Part shown: positions 4,703-11,501 of the stretch, piece after piece | How the letters are laid out: the number at the start of each line of letters is the position of its first letter | How positions within the stretch are numbered: the first letter of the stretch is position 1 | Origin: a virus | Virus record (IMG/VR): IMGVR_UViG_3300030117_004633 | Span: 1-33,314 of that record | DNA length: 33,314 nucleotides | Reading direction: 5' to 3' (one strand) | Program-made: the position numbers and the translations under genes | The notes under the pieces: model-generated | Databases searched by the model: none | What the model was told of the DNA's origin: nothing | The model's input: only the letters and a program-made list of their open reading frames with translations

Positions 4703-4894
4703 ATGGCAGAGCAGGATTATAAAATAACAATACATCTAAGAGCCGACGTTAGCGAGAAGTCAGTCAGAGACTGGCTTCCGCACGCCTTAGAAGAAGGGGA
4801 ATGGAAAGAAAGAACTATTAAAATTTATGGCACAGATATTAAAGCTATAGATATAGATTCGGCTAAGCATAAATGGATTAAGGATTTTAGATGA
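4703..4894 (+). CDS. Hypothetical protein, possible small alpha/beta domain
   Basis: This encodes 63 aa beginning MAEQDYKITIHLRAD, behind AAAGGAAA 5-6 bases before the ATG. It has strand-like segments (YKITIHLRA, RTIKIYG, IKAIDID) and a helix between them, suggesting a tiny alpha-beta fold. It follows the riboswitch-controlled peptide by 9 bases and may be under the same control. The next ATG overlaps its stop as ATGA. The family is not recognised. Confidence 0.55.
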   Translation: MAEQDYKITIHLRADVSEKSVRDWLPHALEEGEWKERTIKIYGTDIKAIDIDSAKHKWIKDFR

Positions 4895-5052
4895 CACCTA
4901 CTCGACATAATACAGAATTAGCTTTAGCGGGCTTAAAAAAACAACTTGGAGTTACAAAAAATCCAAGTGAGATTTCTCGGATAGAAAGAGAAATCACGGA
5001 GTTGCAAAAGTTACTTACTTTTGGAACTAGAAAGGAGAAAAAATGGAGTTAA
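4891..5052 (+). CDS. Small helical protein
   Basis: This encodes 53 aa. The ATG overlaps the preceding TGA, and the stop lies 10 bases inside the next gene. Most of the protein is predicted helix, with a heptad-like stretch ISRIEREITELQKLL (about residues 28-42) that could form a short coiled coil. A GGAG-containing stretch near its end is the ribosome-binding site of the next gene. The function is unknown. Confidence 0.5.
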   Translation: MTPTRHNTELALAGLKKQLGVTKNPSEISRIEREITELQKLLTFGTRKEKKWS

Positions 5053-5225
5053 TAAAAGGCTGGATAGAATGGGCGAAAGCTCGAGTATCCGAACGAACTT
5101 CATGGGACGGGGCAGTACTAATAGCTTTAGGATTACTAGTAGTACTGATGAATCCACTAGCTAAAATATTAGCATGGGTCGCAATACTTTGGGGAGCATG
5201 GACCATTTATAAGGAAGAAATATAA
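5043..5225 (+). CDS. Two-helix membrane protein near the lysis genes
   Basis: This encodes 60 aa. An amphipathic N-terminus (MELIKGWIEWAKARV) precedes SERTSWDGAVLIALGLLVV and a second hydrophobic helix ending in YKEE, so two membrane segments are likely at about residues 22-37 and 41-55. Small marine phage proteins with the ERTSWDGA motif are widespread and unnamed. The position between spanins and another membrane protein makes a holin or holin partner a fair guess, not a proven one. AGGAG lies 6-7 bases before the ATG. Confidence 0.65.
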   Translation: MELIKGWIEWAKARVSERTSWDGAVLIALGLLVVLMNPLAKILAWVAILWGAWTIYKEEI

Positions 5226-5608
5226 TGTCAATGCCACCTGGACAATTTTCTGGAGATATGGATAGAAATGAGGTCGAAATAGACCTTAATAAATTCATGG
5301 CTCTGTTACAAGAAAAAAGCGAACTTAAAGACAGAATAAGAGAACTAGAAGATATACATAATGTAAACCCTTATCAAAAGCTTATATTTCTTGCTCAAAT
5401 GGTTGATTCATGGAGAATCTTTCCAAGAGCATTTTTAAGTATCTACATGTTTCTTCTTTATTTTGCAACATTTTGGTTTATGGATTTACCAGAACCAAGT
5501 CTCGAACAGTCTGGTTTAATATCAGTACTAGTCGGGGCAGGCGCTGCGTGGTTTGGACTCTACGCAGGTACTCATAAAGCACCAACCGCAGGACAAGATA
5601 AGAAGTGA
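5225..5608 (+). CDS. Holin-like membrane protein
   Basis: This encodes 127 aa. The first 45 residues are charged and helical with a heptad-like part (LQEKSELKDRIRELED). Two membrane helices follow, about residues 74-92 (FLSIYMFLLYFATFWFM) and 98-115 (glycine/alanine-rich, SVLVGAGAAWFGLYAG). A short tail ends in lysines. Similar proteins with the RIFPRAFLS and GAGAAWFGLY motifs occur in many marine phages close to lysis genes, so this is the best holin candidate here. The start is in a TAATG junction with the preceding gene. Confidence 0.6.
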   Translation: MSMPPGQFSGDMDRNEVEIDLNKFMALLQEKSELKDRIRELEDIHNVNPYQKLIFLAQMVDSWRIFPRAFLSIYMFLLYFATFWFMDLPEPSLEQSGLISVLVGAGAAWFGLYAGTHKAPTAGQDKK

Positions 5609-6114
5609 TATACTCGTCACATAAAGCCGTACCAGACAGCCTGTGTGACGTAACGTTAGAGGCACTTAATATTGTTGTCCCGATGGAAGGATATATAGGA
5701 AATGCATTATCTGATAAAGCTTTCCGACAATCACAAGTCCGATGGTTGCGAGATAATGAGTATTGGCATGAGCTTAGTACATTTGTGCATACTGTAGGTA
5801 CTCACTTTGGTATGCAGTATTGGGGTTATGAAGACCTTGTGCTAGAACCATTACAGTTGGCTACTTATTCAGTAGGTGACTTTTATGACTGGCACTTGGA
5901 CTCGCCACCTGAAGGACCAAGAAGACTTAGTCTTACCCTTCAGCTATCCGACAAATCAGAGTATGAAGGAGGTGATCTTGAGTTTAAAGACTACACTCTG
6001 AACGCTGAAGCATACGAAAAAGGTTCAATTACCATGTTTGACTCCTCACACAAACACAGGGTTGCCCCTGTAACTAGAGGAGTCAGACATTCTCTAGTTG
6101 GTTGGTTTAGATAA
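5605..6114 (+). CDS. 2OG-Fe(II) oxygenase, PiuC/prolyl-hydroxylase-like
   Basis: This encodes 169 aa, a double-stranded beta-helix enzyme using 2-oxoglutarate and oxygen. The iron triad is visible: H97-x-D99 in YDWHLD and the distal H151 in SSHKHRV; R161 in the RHSLVGW motif would bind 2-oxoglutarate. The YEGGDLEF motif before the distal histidine is typical of the PKHD-hydroxylase branch. Phages carry many such genes, and their substrates (protein side chain, DNA base or small molecule) are unknown. Translation begins at a GTG overlapping the previous stop as GTGA. A second oxygenase of another subgroup lies at 8267. Confidence 0.88.
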   Translation: MIYSSHKAVPDSLCDVTLEALNIVVPMEGYIGNALSDKAFRQSQVRWLRDNEYWHELSTFVHTVGTHFGMQYWGYEDLVLEPLQLATYSVGDFYDWHLDSPPEGPRRLSLTLQLSDKSEYEGGDLEFKDYTLNAEAYEKGSITMFDSSHKHRVAPVTRGVRHSLVGWFR

Positions 6115-6139
6115 AAACCACCAAACCTCAAAATAAAAC

Positions 6140-6168
6140 TTGACTCACAAGTTGAATTCAACTATAAT
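6140..6168 (+). promoter_or_regulatory. Sigma-70 promoter with palindromic spacer
   Basis: TTGACT (6140-6145), 17 bp, TATAAT (6163-6168). The start is predicted at the A of the ATG at 6176, so the message is probably leaderless. The spacer and first base of the -10 form a perfect 14-bp palindrome, AGTTGAATTCAACT (6150-6163), a possible repressor operator. No long gap precedes it, so the upstream operon ends at 6114 without an obvious terminator. Confidence 0.8.
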
Positions 6169-6175
6169 ATACCCA

Positions 6176-6745
6176 ATGAATATTTTTATACTTGACGAAG
6201 ACATAGATAAGTGTGCAGAATATCACGTAGATAAACACGTTGTGAAGATGATTCTTGAGTCCGCTCAATTATTATGCACAGCACATTGGATAGAGAAATA
6301 CATTGGATACATACCGAGAAAACTTACATCAAAAGAATGGGCAGTCGTCCGAGAACACAAGAAAGTGGAACCTAGACCGTTCCCTTATTTACCCACTATG
6401 CATAACCACCCTTGTAGTGTGTGGGTGCGTAGTAGCTTGGACAATTATGAGTACTTATACGCACTCTCGCTCGCCCTCAACGATGAATATGGATTTAGAT
6501 ATGGAAAATCGCATAAATCAGTGCATGATGTCATACTTAAATTACCAGACATCGACTTACCTAGATGTGGACTTACACCATTTGCGCAGGCTATGCCAGA
6601 TGAACTTAAGGGACCAGATGCTATTGTCGCCTACAGAAAGTTCTACCACAAAGATAAAGCAACCTTCGCAAGTTGGAAAGGAAGAGAGAAACCACACTGG
6701 TGGGTAGAAGAAGAAGCAGATTATGAAAAGAGGATAACAAGATGA
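6176..6745 (+). CDS. Conserved phage protein of unknown function (leaderless mRNA)
   Basis: This encodes 189 aa. Several motifs are shared with a widespread phage family: LDED near the start, then EYHVDKHVVKMILESAQLL, a central NHPCSVWVR, and C-terminal AMPDE, AYRKFYHKDK and PHWW. Family members are sometimes annotated loosely as DNA-repair glycosylases; I see no basis to assert a reaction. Histidines in HVDKHVVK and the invariant NHPC suggest a metal or catalytic site. The ATG lies 7 bases after the -10 element; an upstream in-frame ATG at 6140 lies before the transcription start. (Motifs quoted in short form.). Confidence 0.8.
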   Translation: MNIFILDEDIDKCAEYHVDKHVVKMILESAQLLCTAHWIEKYIGYIPRKLTSKEWAVVREHKKVEPRPFPYLPTMHNHPCSVWVRSSLDNYEYLYALSLALNDEYGFRYGKSHKSVHDVILKLPDIDLPRCGLTPFAQAMPDELKGPDAIVAYRKFYHKDKATFASWKGREKPHWWVEEEADYEKRITR

Positions 6746-6891
6746 GCCTATTAAACAAAAGTAATAAGAAAAAACTAAAAAGAATGGAAAGTGATATTAG
6801 AAGTATAAAACATATACTAGAACTAATAAGAACTATCATACCTGTTTTAGTTCTGTTTCTACAAGTAATTATTTTAATCCACGTAATATGA
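6742..6891 (+). CDS. Small membrane-anchored helical protein
   Basis: This encodes 49 aa. A lysine-rich start (NKSNKKKLKRME), a short helical linker, then one strongly hydrophobic segment of about 17 residues (IIPVLVLFLQVIILIHV) at the C-terminus: a tail-anchored topology with the basic part likely in the cytoplasm. It overlaps both neighbours in ATGA junctions, so translation is coupled. The function is unknown. Confidence 0.55.
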   Translation: MSLLNKSNKKKLKRMESDIRSIKHILELIRTIIPVLVLFLQVIILIHVI

Positions 6892-7064
6892 GAGTATTAG
6901 TAGAAAACTATGGAGACGTAAGAATATTTAAAGATAGACCTTACGGATATAAAAGATTTATAGTAGAGTGGAAAGACGGTGGAACACAGATTTACTCAGG
7001 TATATGGTATAAAGAAGAACAAATAAAAAGAAAAGTGGAGAAAGAAATTGATAAACATAGATGA
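6888..7064 (+). CDS. Small hypothetical protein
   Basis: This encodes 58 aa. The first 40 residues look like a compact beta-strand domain (VRIFKDRPYGYKRFIVEWKD, then TQIYSGIWY), followed by a charged helix rich in K and E. The ATG overlaps the previous stop, and the last 17 bases overlap the following gene. Codon use matches the neighbours. The family is not recognised. Confidence 0.5.
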   Translation: MRVLVENYGDVRIFKDRPYGYKRFIVEWKDGGTQIYSGIWYKEEQIKRKVEKEIDKHR

Positions 7065-7452
7065 TTACGGTAAGTTCGTAAAAAGCACAACTTCAGATGA
7101 AAGTTTAAGAACTGAAGTTATGGCAGACAGATTATTTGGCTTGCAAAGTACTTATAAAGATGTTGAATGGAGCCAGTTAATAACTTGCTCTATGGGTATG
7201 CAAGCAGAGTCAGGTGAGTTTTCAGAGATTATAAAAAAGATAGTATTTCAAGGAAAACACTTTGATGAAGATGTAAAGTTCCATCTAAAAAGAGAACTCG
7301 GAGATGTATTATGGTATTGGGTACAGGGCTGCTTAGCTCTTGGATACACTCCAGAAGAAGTTATGAAAGAAAACATAAATAAACTAGAAAAAAGATACCC
7401 AAATGGTTTTGAGATTCACAGAAGTGAAGAAAGAGAAGAGGGGGATATATAA
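7048..7452 (+). CDS. MazG-like nucleotide pyrophosphohydrolase
   Basis: This encodes 134 aa of the all-alpha NTP-PPase superfamily, which hydrolyses nucleoside triphosphates or signal nucleotides to monophosphates. The metal-binding pattern E-x-x-E ... E-x-x-D is visible as E54/E57 (MQAESGEFSE) and E83/D86 (RELGDVLWYW). Phage MazG-like enzymes are common in marine viruses. Proposed roles are dNTP sanitising or lowering host alarmones; which applies here is unknown. Translation starts at a TTG, supported by GGAG 8 bases before it; the next ATG would remove 24 residues. Confidence 0.85.
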   Translation: MINIDDYGKFVKSTTSDESLRTEVMADRLFGLQSTYKDVEWSQLITCSMGMQAESGEFSEIIKKIVFQGKHFDEDVKFHLKRELGDVLWYWVQGCLALGYTPEEVMKENINKLEKRYPNGFEIHRSEEREEGDI

Positions 7453-7589
7453 TGATAACATTTACTCAATTAAGTAGTGCTGTTGCGACATATCCCAACG
7501 ACCAAGAATTAGGGGCGTTTGTACGAGCATTATATTTATCGGAAAAACGTAGAATAAAAGCTTTAACAAAGGAGAAAAGTAATGGCTAA
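7452..7589 (+). CDS. Small hypothetical protein
   Basis: This encodes 45 aa. The ATG shares its A with the previous TAA. The sequence reads MITFTQLSSAVATYPNDQEL and ends in a basic helix (EKRRIKALTKEK). Its last bases include the GGAG used by the next gene, with which it overlaps by 8 bases. It may exist mainly to couple translation of its neighbours. There is no recognisable domain. Confidence 0.45.
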   Translation: MITFTQLSSAVATYPNDQELGAFVRALYLSEKRRIKALTKEKSNG

Positions 7590-8127
7590 TCATGTGTACT
7601 TTTATATACATTTTAATCAAGTTGATAAAGATGAAGTCTTTAAAATAGACAATCATAGAGGCTGGAAGGAACCAGTTGAAGCCTATCAACAACCTTTTAT
7701 GGCTAATGTTGAAAAAACTTTAGATGATGATGGTTGGTTAGAGGACTCTTATGATTGGCACATTAATAACATAGGAGCCAAATGGGTTACTTTGGACTAT
7801 GCAGACGAGACTGAACTTTCAGGATACTCAGCATGGTCACCCCCAATACAAATGTTAGGACACTTTTCTAAATTTATAGGTCAACCAACAAGAATGACTT
7901 ATGAAGATGAGTTTCGTAACTTTATTGGTGTTGCTTGGGGTGACGTAGATGGCGATGCCTCTTATGAAGAAAACGATGATGTAATACAGTTATTTCTTGA
8001 TAAACTTGGTATGGAAGAGTTACCAGAAAATTATGACTGGCAAGAAGAAATAGAAGTTGATGGGACTAAATATATTGCTACCGAACTGATGGACGAGTTA
8101 GTTTATCAGTGGTTTGAGGAGCAATGA
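7582..8127 (+). CDS. Api92-like ferredoxin-fold protein
   Basis: This encodes 181 aa, strongly acidic (DDDGW, EENDD, EEIEVD). The pattern DWHINNIGAKW followed about 20 residues later by SAWSPP matches the phage family with a ferredoxin-like domain known as Api92-like (previously DUF1281), which has a conserved W-x-x-x-x-G-x-K-W and AWSPP. The start MANHVYFYI also fits. The family's role is unknown; high acidity suggests DNA mimicry, which is speculation. GGAG lies 8 bases before the ATG. Confidence 0.7.
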   Translation: MANHVYFYIHFNQVDKDEVFKIDNHRGWKEPVEAYQQPFMANVEKTLDDDGWLEDSYDWHINNIGAKWVTLDYADETELSGYSAWSPPIQMLGHFSKFIGQPTRMTYEDEFRNFIGVAWGDVDGDASYEENDDVIQLFLDKLGMEELPENYDWQEEIEVDGTKYIATELMDELVYQWFEEQ

Positions 8128-8270
8128 TGTTAGTTGAACTTTTTTTATTTCCTTTCTACGTATTTAAATACTTCTTTTCTTTTATGGCATGGGTATTTTT
8201 AGTATCAGTTTTATTTCAAACTGATTGGTACTATGACTTAAGAGATTGGTTTAACCAGAGGTATAGATGA
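8127..8270 (+). CDS. Small aromatic membrane protein
   Basis: This encodes 47 aa, extremely rich in phenylalanine, with one or two hydrophobic segments from about residue 3 to 31 and a charged C-terminal tail. GAGGAG lies 5 bases before this ATG; a second in-frame ATG directly precedes it at 8124. The stop overlaps the next start as ATGA. The position between two folded cytoplasmic proteins gives no functional clue. Confidence 0.55.
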   Translation: MLVELFLFPFYVFKYFFSFMAWVFLVSVLFQTDWYYDLRDWFNQRYR

Positions 8271-8890
8271 AGTATCAACATTTTAACTGGGGCCCGTTCA
8301 TAATGAAAACGAGTTGCCCAAAGAGAGTCTTGAAACGACTAGATGCTGATGGAAGACAAGCAAAAACTAATTGGAATCATGAATTAGCAGGGCATCTTAA
8401 AAATCAATACAAGTACCCAGAAGTATTTGACCAATGGTTTTATACAGAAATGGGTGAAGTATTTACAGGATATAGACAGGCTCATTGTGCCTATCATGGT
8501 TTTGAGTACATACCTATACAACTTGTATATCAAAGTTTATGGGTAAATTTTATGCAGGCAGGAGACTTTAATCCTCCTCATATTCATAGTGGTGATATCT
8601 CTTTTGTTATATTTGTAGATGTTCCTAAGAAGTTAGAAACTGAAATGAAAGAACATGAAGGAACCACAGCAAAGCCTGGGCAGTTAATTTTTAATTATGG
8701 AGAGAACTCCAAGTTAAGACAATGGGCATCTATAGGACATTTTATAACACCAAAAACAGGAGATATGTATATATTTCCAGCTCAACAACAACATTGGGTA
8801 GCACCTTACAAAACTGATGTTACTAGAATTAGTGTATCAGGTAATCTAAAGTGCATATACCCAGATAATTTACCAAAAGGATATTTTTAA
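8267..8890 (+). CDS. 2OG-Fe(II) oxygenase, second subgroup
   Basis: This encodes 207 aa. The core of the fold is seen in SLWVNFMQAGDF-NPPHIHSGD, then VIFVDVP, a glycine-containing loop and GDMYIFPAQQQHWV. H105/H107 and H176 are the likely iron-region residues, and R187 in DVTRISVSGN would hold 2-oxoglutarate. This subgroup occurs widely in T4-like and marine phages as a putative oxygenase of unknown substrate. It is unrelated in detail to the 5605 enzyme, so they are not a recent duplication. It is flanked by ATGA and TAATG overlaps. Confidence 0.82.
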   Translation: MKYQHFNWGPFIMKTSCPKRVLKRLDADGRQAKTNWNHELAGHLKNQYKYPEVFDQWFYTEMGEVFTGYRQAHCAYHGFEYIPIQLVYQSLWVNFMQAGDFNPPHIHSGDISFVIFVDVPKKLETEMKEHEGTTAKPGQLIFNYGENSKLRQWASIGHFITPKTGDMYIFPAQQQHWVAPYKTDVTRISVSGNLKCIYPDNLPKGYF

Positions 8891-9207
8891 TGGCAGAATT
8901 TAAGTATGAATTCAAAGAAGATGTTATTCTCGAGGACTTAAAAAAGTACATAGATAGTACATACTCGAAACATTATGCTCAGGGAAAGCTGCAAGCCACT
9001 GAGATTATATTTGATGCAGACCATGGAGTAGGATTTTGTATTGGAAACATTATGAAATATGCTCAAAGATATGGAAAAAAGAACGGATTTGATGATAACG
9101 ACTTATACAAGATAGTGCATTATGCTATCATCGTACTAGGGCAAAAACAAAAGGAGGAAGATGAATTTAGAGAATATCAATACCAGCTACAGTTGGATAG
9201 CGACTAG
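8890..9207 (+). CDS. DUF3310-like small phage protein
   Basis: This encodes 105 aa. The core GFCIGNIMKYAQRYGKKNG followed by DLYKIVHYAIIVLG matches the pattern of DUF3310 proteins (F-x-x-G-N-x-x-K-Y-x-x-R-x-x-K, then D-L-x-K-x-x-x-Y), small helical proteins found across phages, often with nucleotide-metabolism genes. The biochemical role is unknown. The C-terminus is charged. The ATG overlaps the previous TAA. Confidence 0.75.
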   Translation: MAEFKYEFKEDVILEDLKKYIDSTYSKHYAQGKLQATEIIFDADHGVGFCIGNIMKYAQRYGKKNGFDDNDLYKIVHYAIIVLGQKQKEEDEFREYQYQLQLDSD

Positions 9208-9215
9208 GAGGATTT

Positions 9216-9929
9216 GTGAGAAGAGGAGTTAGAAAAAGAGAGGGCGAAAATCTAAGCCCAGCGAATATTCGCAGAGTTATACATAGCCTTAATGAAGAAG
9301 GAATAACAAAGAAAGTAGCTTGCGAAATGCTAAATATTAGTTATAATACGACACGATTAAATCGTATTATAGAAGAATTTGAAGAACAGGAAGCCTATGT
9401 TAATAAGAGAAAGTCTCAAAACAAGGGTAAACCTGCTTCGAAAGAAGAAATAAAACAAGTTATTTCTGATTATATCGAAGGAGATAATATCACAGAAATA
9501 GCTAAAAGTATCTATAGGTCGGCAGCCTTTGTAAAGGGCATTATTGATAGAGTGGGAGTACCACAACGACCTGTAGGAGAAGACAAACATGAAGAATCTT
9601 TTCTTCCTGACGCTTGTCTTCGAGATAGTTTTGAGGAAGGTGACGTTGTATGGAGTGCAAGGTATCATATGCCTGCAGTAATACAAAAGGAGTATACAAT
9701 AGAGTATCAAAACTCTATGCCTGGCATCAAGACAAGGGACTATGAAAAGGAGTATGGTTGCAAGCTGTATAGCATTTGGTGTTATGAACTTGTACCATAT
9801 AGTGATGAATACGCTAGACTTGGTTGGTGGAATGGTAGAAAACGATTAGGTTTTTCTGGTCATGCACTTGCCCATAGTCTAGGAAGCCTTGAACATCTAA
9901 AAGAATATGGAGTAAGCTTTGAGGACTAA
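9216..9929 (+). CDS. Helix-turn-helix protein with C-terminal unknown domain
   Basis: This encodes 237 aa. A basic start MRRGVRKREGENLSP is followed by two apparent helix-turn-helix segments: about residues 16-50 (ITKKVACEMLNISYNTTRLNRI) and 75-112 (ITEIAKSIYRSAAFVKGIIDRVG). Both resemble resolvase- or sigma-region-4-like motifs. The second half (about 120-237) is aromatic and acidic with GDVVWSARY and GWWNGRKRLGFSGHALAHSLGSLEHL. A DNA-binding regulator is likely. The GTG start is supported by a strong TAGGAGG 5 bases before it. No known phage sigma or repressor is clearly matched. (Motifs shortened.). Confidence 0.7.
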   Translation: MRRGVRKREGENLSPANIRRVIHSLNEEGITKKVACEMLNISYNTTRLNRIIEEFEEQEAYVNKRKSQNKGKPASKEEIKQVISDYIEGDNITEIAKSIYRSAAFVKGIIDRVGVPQRPVGEDKHEESFLPDACLRDSFEEGDVVWSARYHMPAVIQKEYTIEYQNSMPGIKTRDYEKEYGCKLYSIWCYELVPYSDEYARLGWWNGRKRLGFSGHALAHSLGSLEHLKEYGVSFED

Positions 9930-9940
9930 GGAAATGATAT

Positions 9941-10195
9941 ATGGAAGAATTATATTTTTATTTAGTTTTTGCATTGTCAGGAGCATTGACTAGTATAGTG
10001 TCAATCTGGTATCCAGCATTTCAAGTAGCAAAAAAGCTAGACCCTAATAATGTAGCTGTAAGTATGCCTAAGTTATATTATTTTATGAGCTTTCTTTTCT
10101 CTTTTGTTCTGGCACCAGGATTGATTGTTATATTCATGAACCAAGATGCATTTATAAAGGCTTTTGTACAAAGCCTATTAGGAGACGAAGAATGA
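9941..10195 (+). CDS. Two-helix membrane protein
   Basis: This encodes 84 aa with two clear membrane helices, about residues 4-28 and 46-65, separated by a conserved-looking polar loop with KKLDPNN and MPKLYYF. The C-terminus is short and acidic. AAGGAAATG lies upstream of the ATG. Similar two-helix proteins are common in marine phages and uncharacterised. It is too far from the lysis cassette to call it a holin from context. Confidence 0.6.
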   Translation: MEELYFYLVFALSGALTSIVSIWYPAFQVAKKLDPNNVAVSMPKLYYFMSFLFSFVLAPGLIVIFMNQDAFIKAFVQSLLGDEE

Positions 10196-10341
10196 GTGTA
10201 AAAGTTTATAAACTAAAGAAGGGAGACTTTGATGGCTCGCCCACATTTGTAGGCAGCTACTCTTACATGAAATCAGCTTTTGAAAGAATGAGTGAGTTAG
10301 AGAAAGAAGGCTACCTTACAATGATGGAGACAACTAAATGA
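10192..10341 (+). CDS. Small hypothetical protein
   Basis: This encodes 49 aa beginning MSVKVYKLKKGDFDG, with strand-like start and a charged helix (SAFERMSELEKEG). The layout resembles tiny host-interaction or nucleic-acid-binding proteins but matches nothing I can name. GGAG lies about 10 bases before the ATG, and both ends overlap neighbours in ATGA junctions. Confidence 0.5.
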   Translation: MSVKVYKLKKGDFDGSPTFVGSYSYMKSAFERMSELEKEGYLTMMETTK

Positions 10342-10538
10342 ATGATGACTTAAGAAAAGCATTAAAATTAAAGTATGAAGGTGACCTAGCAGCTGCTAAG
10401 GTTAATATTAAAGTATACTTAAATCGACCTGCAGGTATAGGAGAGCACTCCGATATCGTAGGAGCAATAGATGAAGAAGTAACTAAGGCTACAACAGCAT
10501 TAGAGAAGCTTCAATTTATGAAGGATTTGGAATGGTAG
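10338..10538 (+). CDS. Conserved helical phage protein
   Basis: This encodes 66 aa. The pattern LRKALKxKYE...AKVNIKVYLNRPAGIGEHSDIVGAIDEE...ALEKLQ recurs in many marine podoviruses and other phages as an unnamed protein, apparently a helical hairpin with a conserved P-x-GIGEH turn (about residues 31-37). It is the last gene before a promoter at 10563. No function is known. (Motif given as pattern, not continuous sequence.). Confidence 0.7.
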   Translation: MNDDLRKALKLKYEGDLAAAKVNIKVYLNRPAGIGEHSDIVGAIDEEVTKATTALEKLQFMKDLEW

Positions 10539-10562
10539 ACCTAACCTACCGAAAAATTATTC

Positions 10563-10591
10563 TTGACTTTTGGTTAAGAATTTAGTATAAT
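10563..10591 (+). promoter_or_regulatory. Sigma-70 promoter giving a leaderless mRNA
   Basis: TTGACT (10563-10568), 17 bp, TATAAT (10586-10591), then exactly 6 bases (ATAAAA) before the ATG at 10598. The start of transcription should fall at or next to the A of the start codon. No Shine-Dalgarno sequence can exist. Confidence 0.85.
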
Positions 10592-10597
10592 ATAAAA

Positions 10598-10786
10598 ATG
10601 GATAATGATAGACCTGTAACTCAAGTAGAAGATGATAAGCATGGCTTAGCAAAAAATGCTTATGAGAATACGATACGTGACCTAAACAGGACTATCTACA
10701 ATCTGTACATAAGAATTAACAAGTTGATAGAGGAAAACAATGAACTGTCCGAACTGCGGAAGTCTGAACATAAATCAGAGAGCTGA
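10598..10786 (+). CDS. Small coiled-coil-like protein, leaderless
   Basis: This encodes 62 aa beginning MDNDRPVTQVEDDKHG. Residues about 22-55 have heptad spacing (IRDLNRTIYNLYIRINKLIEENNELSEL, described in short pieces), suggesting a dimeric coiled coil. Its final 47 bases overlap the zinc-ribbon gene in another frame, unusually long for this genome. It is expressed from its own promoter with no leader. The function is unknown. The start of the protein (NDRPV) recurs in the neighbouring zinc ribbon. Confidence 0.6.
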   Translation: MDNDRPVTQVEDDKHGLAKNAYENTIRDLNRTIYNLYIRINKLIEENNELSELRKSEHKSES

Positions 10787-10916
10787 CATTATTCAGTTTG
10801 AGAATAATGACAGACCTGTTGCTATTGTTGCCCCAGTAATGACGTGTCAAGACTGTGGTGAACGATGGACTGATGAGAGAGCAGAGGATTTAAAGTTCAA
10901 TGCAATTCTACCATAA
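10740..10916 (+). CDS. Zinc-ribbon protein
   Basis: This encodes 58 aa with two clear knuckles, C3-x-x-C6 in MNCPNCG and C36-x-x-C39 in CQDCGERW. The spacing and the WTDERAE ending fit a stand-alone zinc ribbon, possibly binding nucleic acid or RNA polymerase. The start is internal to the preceding gene, behind GAGGAA 4-5 bases upstream. Small zinc ribbons of this size are common in phages and occasionally transcription-related; no function can be assigned. Confidence 0.7.
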   Translation: MNCPNCGSLNINQRADIIQFENNDRPVAIVAPVMTCQDCGERWTDERAEDLKFNAILP

Positions 10917-10929
10917 CTTTAAATAATTC

Positions 10930-10958
10930 TTGACTTTTATTCTTATAATCTGTATAAT
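10930..10958 (+). promoter_or_regulatory. Sigma-70 promoter giving a leaderless mRNA
   Basis: TTGACT (10930-10935), 17 bp, TATAAT (10953-10958), then ATAAGA and ATG at 10965. It has the same geometry as 10563, 12094 and 12438. Confidence 0.85.
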
Positions 10959-10964
10959 ATAAGA

Positions 10965-11375
10965 ATGGGAGACAGATTTTATTTTCAACAAAAACAAAGA
11001 AGGAGAAGAGCAGTGGCTTGGACAGACGAATCAAAACAACAAGCAGTTACTCTTTACACAGAACAAGACCCTACTCCAGAAACAAGTATGGAGATAGTAA
11101 AAGAAATAGCTGACGAGTTAGGTGAGAGCCCAAATGGAGTCAGAATGATTTTAACTAGGGCAGGCGTGTATGTGAAGAAGAACCCCTCAAGTGGTAGTTC
11201 TACTTCTAATGGAGGTTCTACTGGTGGAGGTAGAGTTTCTAAAGAGGCAATGCATAATGAGTTGAAATCAGCAATATCTGATGCAGGACAAGATGTCGAT
11301 GATGAAATAATCGGTAGACTATCTGGTAAGGCAGCACAATATTTAGCTGGTGTAATCAACGCAGTTAACGGTTAA
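10965..11375 (+). CDS. DNA-binding protein with one SANT/HTH-like unit and a Gly/Ser linker
   Basis: This encodes 136 aa. A basic start (QKQRRRRAVAW) leads into a unit at about residues 17-71, WTDESKQQAV...EIADELGESPNGVRMILTRAGVYVKK, equivalent to one repeat of the 14240 protein. A low-complexity linker of G, S and T (about 74-89) follows, then a small helical domain ending AAQYLAGVINAVNG. DNA binding is inferred. It is transcribed from its own leaderless promoter and closed by a strong terminator, so it is a one-gene transcription unit, as would suit an abundant structural DNA binder or regulator. (Patterns abbreviated.). Confidence 0.75.
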   Translation: MGDRFYFQQKQRRRRAVAWTDESKQQAVTLYTEQDPTPETSMEIVKEIADELGESPNGVRMILTRAGVYVKKNPSSGSSTSNGGSTGGGRVSKEAMHNELKSAISDAGQDVDDEIIGRLSGKAAQYLAGVINAVNG

Positions 11376-11390
11376 ATCCACCTGAGAAGG

Positions 11391-11421
11391 CAAGAGGTAG
11401 TGAGCTATCTCTTGTCTTTTT
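11391..11421 (+). terminator. Rho-independent terminator
   Basis: CAAGAGGTAG (11391-11400), loop TGAG, CTATCTCTTG (11405-11414): a 10-bp stem with one G-U pair, followed by TCTTTTT. It ends the single-gene unit at 10965. Confidence 0.88.
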
Positions 11422-11501
11422 GTGTTTAAATTTTTTAGCATATTTTTCAACACAAACATATCTACTAGCGTGGTTTCTTATAACCAACACAAGGAACACA
11501 C

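Noticed and set aside
11054-11359. A leftward 101-codon frame opposite the 10965 gene
   Set aside because: The rightward gene has promoter, HTH pattern and terminator; the opposite frame is its complement.
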